Shown one piece after another: positions 23,969 to 33,300 of a stretch of 35,308 nt of DNA (positions are counted from its first letter, which is position 1; each line of letters opens with the position of its first letter). Under the pieces are notes generated by a model. It saw only the letters and a program-made list of their open reading frames with translations. It made no database searches and was not told the origin of the DNA. The DNA comes from Planctomycetaceae bacterium. GTDB taxonomy: Bacteria; Planctomycetota; Planctomycetia; Planctomycetales; Planctomycetaceae. The stretch lies in assembly GCA_021732415.1 (NCBI GenBank), contig JAKFVC010000250.1:1-35308 (forward strand). Reading direction: 5' to 3'. Made by a program: the position numbers and the translations under genes.

Positions 23969-24979
23969 TTACTTCGCTGGCATCGGGCGCGTGGCTGGTT
24001 TGTCAACTGGTAAGTCTTCCGGCTTGGGAGCCGGGATCGTCACCTTGCCGGTCGCGGCCCATTCGGTCCCACGCAGCAAAGTGATTTGGAATCCGAGGCC
24101 CTCCATCGAGTTGGTGCCGTGGCCGAGGGTCGTGTGGAAGACTCGGCCCTTGCCGAAATCGGTGACCAGCAGCATCGGTTCGTTTTCGCCTGTGCCGCCG
24201 GTTTTCTTGTCCGAGTAGGCGGTCGCGAGGACCGTCAGATGTTCGGCCGGGCCGCGGAGTTTGTCGTAGAGTTCATCCGGGGCGTGCATCCATTTGGCGG
24301 GCAGGCCTTTGACGATTGGGTGCTCGGCATCACGCAGTTCCACGACGAATGAATGGTTGGCTCCGTGGCCGCCGCCGGGGCCGGGGTTGGTGTCCTTGAC
24401 GATCTTACCATCACGGAAGCGAACATAAGGACCTGACTTTTCGTTGCGTCCGCCCCAGCCGCCGATGCCGATCATTTCGTTATATTCTGGCCAGTCCGGG
24501 AACGAATTGTTGGCGGCGTGAACCGAGACAAATCCTCCGCCGTTGCGAACATAATCGACGAAATCCTTGCGAGCGGCAGCCGGCCATAGGTCGCCGTTGT
24601 AGTTCGACACGACCACGTCATAGTCCTTGAACTGCGGTTTCCAGGCTGCCCACTGGGTCTCTTTGTCGGTCTTGTAGTTGGCCGCGTCCGCCTTTGCTTT
24701 GGCGACGTCCGCTTCATAGGCCGCCTTCTGTTCGGCTGTGGCATCGGCCTTGGGGGGCGCTGGCTGACGAGCACCCGGTCCAGGAGCGCTGCTGACCGTC
24801 ACCACGAACCGGCCCGAATCTTCCAGGGACCATTTGAGAATGGGGGTCGTCTGTTGCCACGAGTGATTGTTCTGCCCGTCGATGAGCAGGACCTTGAGTT
24901 TGTCCTCGGCCGAGGCGAGTGAAACGGAACTCAGTACACAACCGAGTGCGATGAGACCAATCCGGCGTAGAGCGAACAT
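23969..24979 (-). CDS. Secreted ThuA-domain protein
   Basis: A 336-aa protein with AAGGA 7 bases before the ATG. Residues 1-24 are a signal peptide ending LASA. The rest is a ThuA (trehalose-utilisation-like, glutamine-amidotransferase-fold) domain: [18 protein letters not shown] near the start, then [52 protein letters not shown] and [14 protein letters not shown] low-complexity insert rich in Ala/Lys/Asp (about residues 70-105) interrupts the domain, and the C-terminus is Pro/Lys-rich. ThuA-like domains act in sugar metabolism, and some help convert 3-keto-glycosides; the substrate here is unknown. The gene follows the giant ThuA/PVC gene on the same strand, with a palindrome between. Confidence 0.9.
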   Translation of the reverse strand: MFALRRIGLIALGCVLSSVSLASAEDKLKVLLIDGQNNHSWQQTTPILKWSLEDSGRFVVTVSSAPGPGARQPAPPKADATAEQKAAYEADVAKAKADAANYKTDKETQWAAWKPQFKDYDVVVSNYNGDLWPAAARKDFVDYVRNGGGFVSVHAANNSFPDWPEYNEMIGIGGWGGRNEKSGPYVRFRDGKIVKDTNPGPGGGHGANHSFVVELRDAEHPIVKGLPAKWMHAPDELYDKLRGPAEHLTVLATAYSDKKTGGTGENEPMLLVTDFGKGRVFHTTLGHGTNSMEGLGFQITLLRGTEWAATGKVTIPAPKPEDLPVDKPATRPMPAK

Positions 24980-25058
24980 GCTGGATTCCTTTTGTATTGC
25001 GAGTGGAAAGTTGTCGACGGCGTCAAAGATCGTGCATCAATCGGGAAGTTGCAAGGCG

Positions 25059-25223
25059 CCCCCGTGGCCGACGCTGCCAGCGTCGGCGTCAGCCGAACCT
25101 GTAGCCCGACTCTCCGAGTCGGGTATCTTCGTTTTCATACACCCGACTCAGAGAGTCGGGCTACGGGGCGGCTCGGCGGAGCCTCGCAGTGCGCACCGAC
25201 GCTGGCAGCGTCGGCCACGGGGG
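25059..25223. repeat. Family B arms enclosing family G palindrome
   Basis: Outer arms of 30 bases (25059-25088 and 25194-25223) match in 29 of 30 positions and carry the B hairpin CCGACGCTGCCAGCGTCGG. Inside, a second inverted repeat, GTAGCCCGACTCTC and onward (25101-25124) against 25141-25164, matches in 23 of 24 positions; each of its arms is also a hairpin. The right arm ends 2 bases from the TAG stop of the giant gene, so it may form its 3' end. Confidence 0.93.
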
Positions 25224-25225
25224 TG

Positions 25226-28200
25226 CTATGGTGACTCCACCGTGACCGCCATGACGACAGGGGCTGTGGCGTCGGGACCTTTTACCAGTTCGATTTCCTT
25301 GATCACGTCAGGCCGTTTCGGATGGACCGCGAGATACCGGATCTGCTGGCCACGCAGCATGGCCGCCAGCTTGGATTCGGGGACGTCGACTCGGCGGATG
25401 TAGTCGGCGAAGTGTTCGCCGTTCTTCAACAGGTGGTCTTCGGTTGAACCATCGGCGTAATGCAGTCGCACGATCAGGCTGACCGAACCCTTCTCGCCGA
25501 TCGGGAAACCCCAGCCACTCACCCCGCTGAGCATGTGGATGGCCTTGGCGGGTGCGTTGCAGGGGAGTGTCACCTGCTTGGGCATCTTCGGCGGGATGGT
25601 GCCGTTGGAGCCATTCAACAGGATCACGTTCGGTACGCGGGTCCCTTGAGGATCCACTAGCACGAACGGGATTCCCTCGATCGTTTTGGGAGACCAGTCG
25701 TCGAAGATCAACCGTTCGACGTCCGAATCTTCGCTGTGGAACATGCCTTTGGTACTGACAATCGTGGCCGCCTTGTTGAGCGGAATGGGTAGGAATTTGC
25801 CGCGTTGAGTCAGGAATTCCAGGAGATTGCCAATCTCTTCCTTGGTGTGTTGCTTTTCGAATCCATCGGGCATCAGGGACTTGGTGGAGGAGACCAACTC
25901 CTCGATATTTTCGCGCAGGATGGTGTGTTTCTTGGCTTCGGAGTCAATCAGTTCGATCGCCGTTTTCGATTCCGACGCGAGCAGCCCGCTGTAGACTTTG
26001 CCGTCCTCGGTGGCCACGGTGTAGATGCGGAAATTGCCTTCGACACTGCGGCTGGGGTCGATCAGATGGATCAACAGTTCCAGCTTGGGATGCACGGCCA
26101 TGCCGGTCAGATCAGGCCCGATGCGGGTCCCTTCGCCGCTGTGCGTGTGGCACTTGGAGCAGGTCTTCTTGAAGATCGCCTTACCCGCCACAGCATCCCC
26201 CATCACCTTGGTGAGCGGCGTCAGTTCCTCGACCACCTTCTGCCGATCGGGATTGGGCAATCCGCCACCCTTGGCCAGGAGCGGTTTGGCTCGTTCGCGG
26301 AGTTCCTTGTCGACGTGATTGCCCAGAGCCTGCTTTTGGTCCAGGGATAACTCGCTGAGTTGAAGCTGGCCGGCCTCGAGCCCATCCAGCAAGGCCTTGG
26401 TCCAGTCGGTGCGGCTGAGCAACAGGCGGATGGCGACAGGCCGGACCGCGGGCGTGAGCGAGGCCAGGCTGCCGACGATGTTGGCTCCTACTGTGGGCGA
26501 TTCGCTAGTGCCGGCGGCTTCGAGGAAGCCTTGAGACAATTCTGACGACAGCCGAGGACTAATGAGCTTGAGCAATTCGGCGGGGGCGGCTTCGTCCAAG
26601 GGCCGGAAATACATTAAATCCTTCGCTGAACCAATTCGCCGATCCGCACGCTGCTCGGGATCCGCAACGATGGTGAGCAGATTTTTGGAGAGCGCTGCCA
26701 CATGACTTTCCAGTGACTTGGATCCCCAGCGTGATGCCAGATTAAACAACGCCCCGCGTCCGGAGGGAGAGTCCATTTGTTTCCACAATTCAACCAGGGT
26801 TTTCTCGTCCTCGGCGTCGAGTCCCAATGCCTTGTTCTTGGGCCATCCCCGGGCCAGGCCCGTTAGTATTGGCGCGGCGACGTCAGTCTGGATGGGATCG
26901 AGAGTCGCGACCAATTCCTTGACGATCTGGGAAGGGACCCCGCGCGCATAATGTTCAGCGATGATTTCCAATACCTCAGGTGGAAAGTTTGCTATCTGCG
27001 GCCGTCGCCGGGGATCCATACGGTGCTGGAAATAGGGGTTGTCTTTGGAGATGATTGTCTTCAACAACGGTCGAGCATGACGACCGGCAGCGCTGACGGC
27101 GGCCTCCATCAACAAGCGATTGTCTTTGGCTGAAACTCCTCGCCTGATAAATGTGAAGGCGATTTGCGCTGCTGCTGAGTCCGAATCAGCGGGCGCGTCG
27201 GCCAAGGCCAGAAGCATGGCCAGACGAACTTGTTGGTCTTCGTCTTCGAGTCGTCGCGTGATCTGGTCGAAGGGAAATCTGGAATCGGGCGGGAAATCCA
27301 GCTTCCAGGGCAGAACTTGAATTGCCGTCCTGCGCACGCCTGCTGAAGGGTGTCCTAATGAGAATCGCGCCTGCTTCAGGGCGAGGTTCTCGGTTCCATC
27401 AAGGACCCCTAAGCCATGCAATGTTCGTAAGGCATGGATGACTCGAGGCGTCAGGCCGATTTGGTCCACATCGTGCCAAGTCGCCAGTTTGACCAATTCG
27501 GGTACGACATCGGGCTGACCGCGTTCCACCAGCAGGCGTTGTGCGTGCTTTCGCCAGAAGAAGTTATCAGACTTCAACGCCGCCAATAATTCTTGCGGCT
27601 TGGCCTTGTCGAGTGACATCAGAGGCGGCGGTAATTTCGAGCGCTCGGCATTGTCACCCCCGTGATAAGTCAGTCGATAAATGCGACCGTGTTTCTTATC
27701 CCGCAGGTCCGATTCGTACGCGTTCCCCTTACCGTTCTTGAAGCCGGCGGGCGTCGGGTTGTGCTGCACGATGTAGTTGTACCAGTCGATGACCCACACG
27801 TTGCCGTCAGGGCCAACCTCAGCCATGATCGGTGAGGTCCATTCGTCGTTGCTGGCGAGCAGATTCCATGAGTTCTTCGAACGGAAACCGGCTCCCTCGG
27901 GACGCAGCATGAACGTGGCGATCAAGTGACCGGTTGGTTCGGTGACGAAGGCTGCGCGGTTCCAATATTCCTTGGGATAGTTGCGAGCCGTGTAGAGGGC
28001 GTGTCCTGCCGCGGCTGTGAATCCACCGTGATGGTCGACTTGGCGGACTTCGGCTGATTCTAAGGGTTCGAACTTGTTGCTTTCGGCGATGCCCCCCAGT
28101 ACCGAGGACGACCAACCGCGGACTGCTTCGTAATAACGGTTGGGGATTGGCATGAACTCGCTGGGATTGCCGTTGGCTGTGGAGCCGAAGATCAGGCCCT

Positions 28201-29701
28201 CTTCGCTGATGCCCAGGCCCCAGGTGTTGTTGTTGGTGGAACGGAGAAATTCGAGGTCGGTGACGGCGGTTTTGTCGCCCTCGCCTTCGACCTTGAAGCG
28301 GAAGAAGCCCATGCGGAATGGGGTGACTTTGCGGCCGTCGGTCAGTTCGGGTTGCGAGTTGTTGTAGCCCTGCATCCCGTAGTACCAGTTGTCGAGACCG
28401 TATTGAAAATTGCTAACTCCGCCGTGCGTGTCGCCGAGGGCCCAGCCCTTCACTAGGACCTTGCGCAAGTCGGCTTTATCGTCGCCGTTGTTGTCTCGGA
28501 GATAGAGGGTTTCGGTGCCGTTCTGCACGATCACGCCGCCGCGATAGAACGTCAGCGTGCTGGGAATGCTGAGGTTCTCGGCGAAGACGGTGAACTTGTC
28601 GGCGCGGCCGTCGTGGTCGGTGTCTTCGCAGATGCGGATACGGTCTCGGCCCTGCCCTGCTGGTTGCAGTTCGTTGGGGTAGTCGACGGTTTCGCACATC
28701 CACAGGCGGCCCCGTTCGTCCCAGTTCATGGCGAGGGGTTTGCCGGCGAAGTTGGCTTCTGATGCAAACAGTTCGACCTTGAAGCCCACCGGCGTCACCA
28801 TGTGCTTGACGGACTCTTCAGGAGTCAGCGGCAACTGCATCTTGCGTGGTCCCTCGGTAATCGTTCCCCGGGTTTTGTTGGGCGGATAAAACGGGACGTT
28901 CGCTTCGATGTATTCGAACGGCTTGAGGTCTTTGGCGAGCGTCGTCATTTCGGGGCGATCGACAAAGGTGCCAGCGACGCTGGGGTCTCCGCCGACCGAC
29001 CAGCGGATGCCGCGTTCGACGAGGTTCTGGAATCCGGGGTTGCCCCAGGTTCGCTGATCGTGTCCCCAGGCGGTGTAGAAGACGCGGCCCTTCCCGTGAG
29101 TTCGCACCCAGGTCCACGGCTCCTTCCGGTCCCCTTCCTGGCGGTATTCCAGGACGGTGCGGTCTTTCTCGTTGTGTTTGGTGTGGGAGTAGGTTTCGTC
29201 CCAGCTTTCGAAACCTTTGAAGCCCCGCATCACGGGGTGATCGGGGGCGGCGATGATTGTGCGGAAGGTCCCCGTGTCGTGCCGTTGGAATTGGGCTCCG
29301 ACGAGTTCGATGTACTTAGGGGAGTTGAGGAAGCAATACGAAGCACAGTGCAACGGAATCAGGCCCTTGCCGCTGGCCACATAATCGAGCAACGCCGTTT
29401 CCTGAGCAGGGGTGATCTTCTCGGTGTTGGCGTAGATCACCAGTCCAGCGTATCCCTTAAGAGTCTCGGGATTGAGGTCGTCGGCGACATCGGTGTAGAC
29501 CAGGTCGATGCCTCGTTCGGACATGACAGGTTGCAGTTGCTTGAATCGCACGGCGGGTTGATGGTGGCCGTTGTCACCCAGGAACAGCAGTTTCAGACGC
29601 GGAGTTTCGGCAGCCCAACTTGAATTGAGCGCAGGGAATCCGAAACCGCCAAGAATGATCAGCGAAACCAGCAGACGGATGCATCGAGAGCGCGACGGCA
29701 T
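25226..29701 (-). CDS. Giant ThuA - PVC dehydrogenase propeller - HEAT - cytochrome c protein
   Basis: A 1491-aa exported protein. I set the start at ATG 29701, which has GGAG 8 bases upstream and is followed at once by a signal peptide (MPSRSRCIRLLVSLIILGG...SWAA); the frame stays open 94 codons further upstream without signal. Residues about 35-240 are a ThuA domain (LKLLFLGDNGHHQPA, LIPLHCASYCF, HPVMRGFKGFESWDET, GRVFYTAWGHD). Residues about 295-700 are the PVC membrane-bound dehydrogenase propeller (GFKVELFASEANFAGKP, MNWDERGRLWMCETVDYP, DTDHDGRADKF). Residues about 750-1130 are HEAT-like helices. Residues 1181-1185 are CSKCH, a c-type haem site of the PVC kind, with SLMPDGFE further on that may give the Met ligand. 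A C-terminal beta-rich domain follows. It is likely a periplasmic carbohydrate oxidoreductase passing electrons through its own haem; the substrate is unknown. Confidence 0.93.
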   Translation of the reverse strand: MPSRSRCIRLLVSLIILGGFGFPALNSSWAAETPRLKLLFLGDNGHHQPAVRFKQLQPVMSERGIDLVYTDVADDLNPETLKGYAGLVIYANTEKITPAQETALLDYVASGKGLIPLHCASYCFLNSPKYIELVGAQFQRHDTGTFRTIIAAPDHPVMRGFKGFESWDETYSHTKHNEKDRTVLEYRQEGDRKEPWTWVRTHGKGRVFYTAWGHDQRTWGNPGFQNLVERGIRWSVGGDPSVAGTFVDRPEMTTLAKDLKPFEYIEANVPFYPPNKTRGTITEGPRKMQLPLTPEESVKHMVTPVGFKVELFASEANFAGKPLAMNWDERGRLWMCETVDYPNELQPAGQGRDRIRICEDTDHDGRADKFTVFAENLSIPSTLTFYRGGVIVQNGTETLYLRDNNGDDKADLRKVLVKGWALGDTHGGVSNFQYGLDNWYYGMQGYNNSQPELTDGRKVTPFRMGFFRFKVEGEGDKTAVTDLEFLRSTNNNTWGLGISEEGLIFGSTANGNPSEFMPIPNRYYEAVRGWSSSVLGGIAESNKFEPLESAEVRQVDHHGGFTAAAGHALYTARNYPKEYWNRAAFVTEPTGHLIATFMLRPEGAGFRSKNSWNLLASNDEWTSPIMAEVGPDGNVWVIDWYNYIVQHNPTPAGFKNGKGNAYESDLRDKKHGRIYRLTYHGGDNAERSKLPPPLMSLDKAKPQELLAALKSDNFFWRKHAQRLLVERGQPDVVPELVKLATWHDVDQIGLTPRVIHALRTLHGLGVLDGTENLALKQARFSLGHPSAGVRRTAIQVLPWKLDFPPDSRFPFDQITRRLEDEDQQVRLAMLLALADAPADSDSAAAQIAFTFIRRGVSAKDNRLLMEAAVSAAGRHARPLLKTIISKDNPYFQHRMDPRRRPQIANFPPEVLEIIAEHYARGVPSQIVKELVATLDPIQTDVAAPILTGLARGWPKNKALGLDAEDEKTLVELWKQMDSPSGRGALFNLASRWGSKSLESHVAALSKNLLTIVADPEQRADRRIGSAKDLMYFRPLDEAAPAELLKLISPRLSSELSQGFLEAAGTSESPTVGANIVGSLASLTPAVRPVAIRLLLSRTDWTKALLDGLEAGQLQLSELSLDQKQALGNHVDKELRERAKPLLAKGGGLPNPDRQKVVEELTPLTKVMGDAVAGKAIFKKTCSKCHTHSGEGTRIGPDLTGMAVHPKLELLIHLIDPSRSVEGNFRIYTVATEDGKVYSGLLASESKTAIELIDSEAKKHTILRENIEELVSSTKSLMPDGFEKQHTKEEIGNLLEFLTQRGKFLPIPLNKAATIVSTKGMFHSEDSDVERLIFDDWSPKTIEGIPFVLVDPQGTRVPNVILLNGSNGTIPPKMPKQVTLPCNAPAKAIHMLSGVSGWGFPIGEKGSVSLIVRLHYADGSTEDHLLKNGEHFADYIRRVDVPESKLAAMLRGQQIRYLAVHPKRPDVIKEIELVKGPDATAPVVMAVTVESP

Positions 29702-29776
29702 CGAAAGTACTCCACGTGAAGGCTCGAAGGGATGGACCAGTTGAGTGTAGCCGCAAGTGGTTGGCGAGGGAAACTC

Positions 29777-30276
29777 GGACCGTAGGATGGCCGCCCCGGC
29801 CGTCGAATTCTTGCGAGTCCGACAATGATTGTGGTTTAACTTTAGTTCTGCGCTTCGTGGCTGGCGCTGCCAGCATCGGAATGCAGACGCAACTGCACCG
29901 TCACAGCCAAGAATTGGGATGTCGTTGTTTTGCGAAGAGGGAGTCGAGTGACGCCCGGCACTGGCACAGCCAGTGGCACCCAAAGAGCAGCGTATTGAGG
30001 AATCTTACCGTATTGATTTTTCGATGTCGTAGTGGAAGGGTACGTGGGAAAACCGGACACCGGGCGAACGCTTCAATACGGCCTAATTTCTCATTAAGAC
30101 CGGGAATTCGGGTGCCACTGGCTGTGCCAGTGCTTGGTCCGATAAAGCATCGAACACGATCGACACTGGCGATCAACCCCAAAATTATGCGTTGACAAAG
30201 CGCTAGCCGCGTCTGCCACGGGGGCCGATGCCCGACTCGGAAGAAGACGACGGCCGGGGCGGCCATCCTACGATCC
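29777..30276. repeat. Nested set: A arms, split B, H palindrome
   Basis: Family A arms face each other at the ends (29777-29805 and 30248-30276, one mismatch in 29). Inside lie a family B left half (29856-29890) and right half (30201-30227), as if one B element had been split. Between these halves is family H, perfect 24-bp arms at 29958-29981 and 30110-30133, each arm also holding the hairpin CACTGGCACAGCCAGTG. No gene is supported in this region between the giant gene and the 1576-aa gene. Confidence 0.9.
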
Positions 30277-30351
30277 TTCTTGCCTTACCCGTCGTGACGC
30301 GTCAAAATCAAGGGTGCCCGGTTGTTCGTGTTGCCGGCCAGGAGTTTTGTT

Positions 30352-33300
30352 GTGACGAAAATGTCTGGTGTTGGCCGCTGTCGACCGATTGTCCTGGTCT
30401 GTTGCGCCGTCTCGGGATTGATCGCCCTGGGTTGCTGGTGCCCGTTGCCAATGCAAGGGGCCGAAGACCCTCCCCCGGCTAAAGAAGAAGCCGCGCCTCC
30501 GGAGCAAGCTGTTCCGCAGGAGAAGCCGGGGGCCGAGGGGAACGTGGCGAACCCTAAAGGCAAATTTCCCAATCTGTTGAGGCGGTTGTTCTTCGGCGGT
30601 GCGTCCGATGCGGACGAGGAGATGTCGGAAAAGGGGAAAATCAAGCGCGGTGATCCGCGGGCTCCGTTCAACCAGAAGCTGAGCAATTTGCTCAAAAAGG
30701 CGCAGACGCAGATCAAAGCGGGGGAATCTCGGCAGGCGCTGGAGACTCTGCAGCGGCTGCTCGAATTGCCTGAAGATGCGCTGTGGGAAGCGAGTCCCGG
30801 GAAGCTGATTTCTGTTCGCAGTGCGGCCCATCGGCTGCTGGCCAAGTTGCCGGCTGCTGACTTGGAACGCTATCGATCTCAATATAGTGCTTTGGCCAAA
30901 CGCGAATTGACTGCGGCGATCGCGGCGGGTTCTACGGCCGCGCTGGCCCAGGTGGCGACACGGTATTTTCAGACGGAATCCGGATTTCAAGCGGCCAATT
31001 TGTTGGCGACACGCTACCTGGACCGGGGCGAGTTGGGGCTCGCCGCGTTCTGGCTGCGCGAGTTGCTGGAATCGCGGGCGCCGCTGACTGCGGATCCCGT
31101 CTGGCGGATGAAGGCCGAATATGTCGCGAACAAAACGGAATCGCCCGCGTTGAGGAAACTGCTGGGTAAGCCGGCGCGTGGCTCGGGGGAGAAGGTCGTG
31201 CTGGGGGGCCAGCCGGTGGATCGCGCGGTGTGGTTGACATCTCAAGGGAAACGCTCGGCGGCGCAGACCCCCACGCTGCAGGATTGGCCGCAGTTTTTTG
31301 GCTCTGCGCGACGCGTGGGTCAAGCGGCAGCCGGCGAGCCCTTGCTGCTGCCACGCTGGTCCTATCCGATGTCGCTGAGCCTCGCCATTCGCGAACGGGT
31401 CAAACAGTTGATCTCTGATCTGCGAGATCGCGATGACATTCCGATCTTCACGTTCAACCCGTTACTGGTGGATGGCAAGATTATTTTTCGCTCGCTCCGC
31501 GGGGTGAAAGTTGTCGCCGCGGATACGGGTAAGTTGTTGTGGGAAACGTCGGATGAGCCGGCGGCGGAGGACGTGCTGGCGGCGCTCAGTGCGCGGGATG
31601 CCGGGAACGGACAGAATGAGGAACTCAACCTGCCCTTCGGACAACCGGCCGTGGCGATCTTGCAGCAGGAACTGGAAGACTCGCCGGTTTCGGATCATCC
31701 GTTGACCCATCTGCTGTTTCGCAATGCCAATCATGGGCTCTTGAGCTCCGATGGGAAGCGGCTGTTCGTGATCGAAGATTTGTCGGTCATGACCAATCTG
31801 CAGCCTGGTCAGTACTGGGGGGAAGACCTGCCGGACAGCGATACCCTGGGGCGTCCGCTGGGGATCAATCGGTTGACGGCGTACGACTTGCAGACCGGTC
31901 GCAGTACCTGGGAAGTTGGTGGTCCGAGCCTCAATGATCCGTTTGAACTGCCGCTGGCAGGGACGTTCTTTTTCGGGGCGCCGGTCGTCGACGGTCGCGA
32001 TTTGTTTGTCGTCTCGGAGAAGAATGATGAGATTCGACTACAGGCGCTCGATGCGGCGACTGGTAAGCCGCGCTGGTCGCAGTTGATTGCTCACTCGCAA
32101 ACCAAGATCAGCATGGACGTGGGGCGACAATGGCTGAGTGCCCCCGTGGCTGTGGGTGATGGTGTGATTGTGTGCCCGACCACGGTGGGCTGGATCGTGG
32201 CCATTGACCGCAGCACGCATGGGATTCTGTGGGCGTATCGCTATCAGGAATTGAATTCCCAGAGCGACGCGGAACCCCAGGACGAAGCCGTGCAACCGGC
32301 GAACCTCAATGAACGATGGGCCGCGGCACCGCCGGTGATCGTCGGGGATCGGGTGATCTTCACGCCTCCGGAGGAATCACGCCTGATCTGTTTGAGCTTG
32401 AGTGATGGCCAGCAGGTCTGGACAGAGCCCCGCAATTCGGCGTTGTTCCTGGCCGGAGTTTTTGGTGACGAGGCCGTGATCGTCTACGATCAGTCGATTC
32501 GTTCGATCAACATCAAAAAGCCCAGTCAGCGGCGCACATTGAATTTCAAGTCGGCCGATGCCCGTCCCGCGGGTCGCGGAGTCGCGGTGCAGGATCGTTA
32601 TTACCTGCCGTTGACGTCCGGCGAATTGCTGGCCATCAATTTGAAGACGATGCAACTGGAAGGTACGTCCTATCTCCCGTCGTCGGCCGATCCCGAAATG
32701 AACCAGTTTGGGAACCTGGCCATGTATCGGGGGATGTTGGTTTCGTTGAGTCCCCAGGGGTTGGTAGCCTTCGAACCCAAGCTGTCGATAGAAGCCGAAT
32801 TGCAGCAGCAACTGACCGCAGATCCACAGTCGGCTCCGGCTGCCGTTCGGAAGGCGGAACTGGAACTATTGCATCGCCACTACCCGGTCGCTCGTGAAGT
32901 TCTGCAGAAAGTGCGTGGAGATGAGCTGACGGGAGAACTACGGCAGCGTTATCGAGCCGCAGTGGTGACGACCCTGTCGGCATTGGTGCGCGAGGATCTG
33001 GCGGCGCGCGATGCGGAGTTTGACGATCTGGCTCGCCTGGCTGACCAGCCGGCGGAACTGCAGGCAGTGGAAATGCTGCGTGCCGAGCGACTGCTCAGCC
33101 GGCGCGACTTCACCGGCGCGTTTCGCGTTTATTCGCAATTTGCGGAGGCGCATGGGGATGATTTGGTTGTCCCGCAGGAGGCGAGTCTGTGGAAGGTCAA
33201 GGGCGAGCGGTGGGCGGCCGGCAAGATTGAAGGATTGCTGGCGCTGGCACCGGCAGAGGTTCGGACGGAGTTGGATCAGTTGATTCAAGACGCCGGGGTC

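Noticed and set aside
29702-29983. Upstream extension of the giant protein by 94 residues
   Set aside because: It would bury the signal peptide, reads through family A and B repeat DNA, and the internal ATG at 29701 has a good ribosome site.
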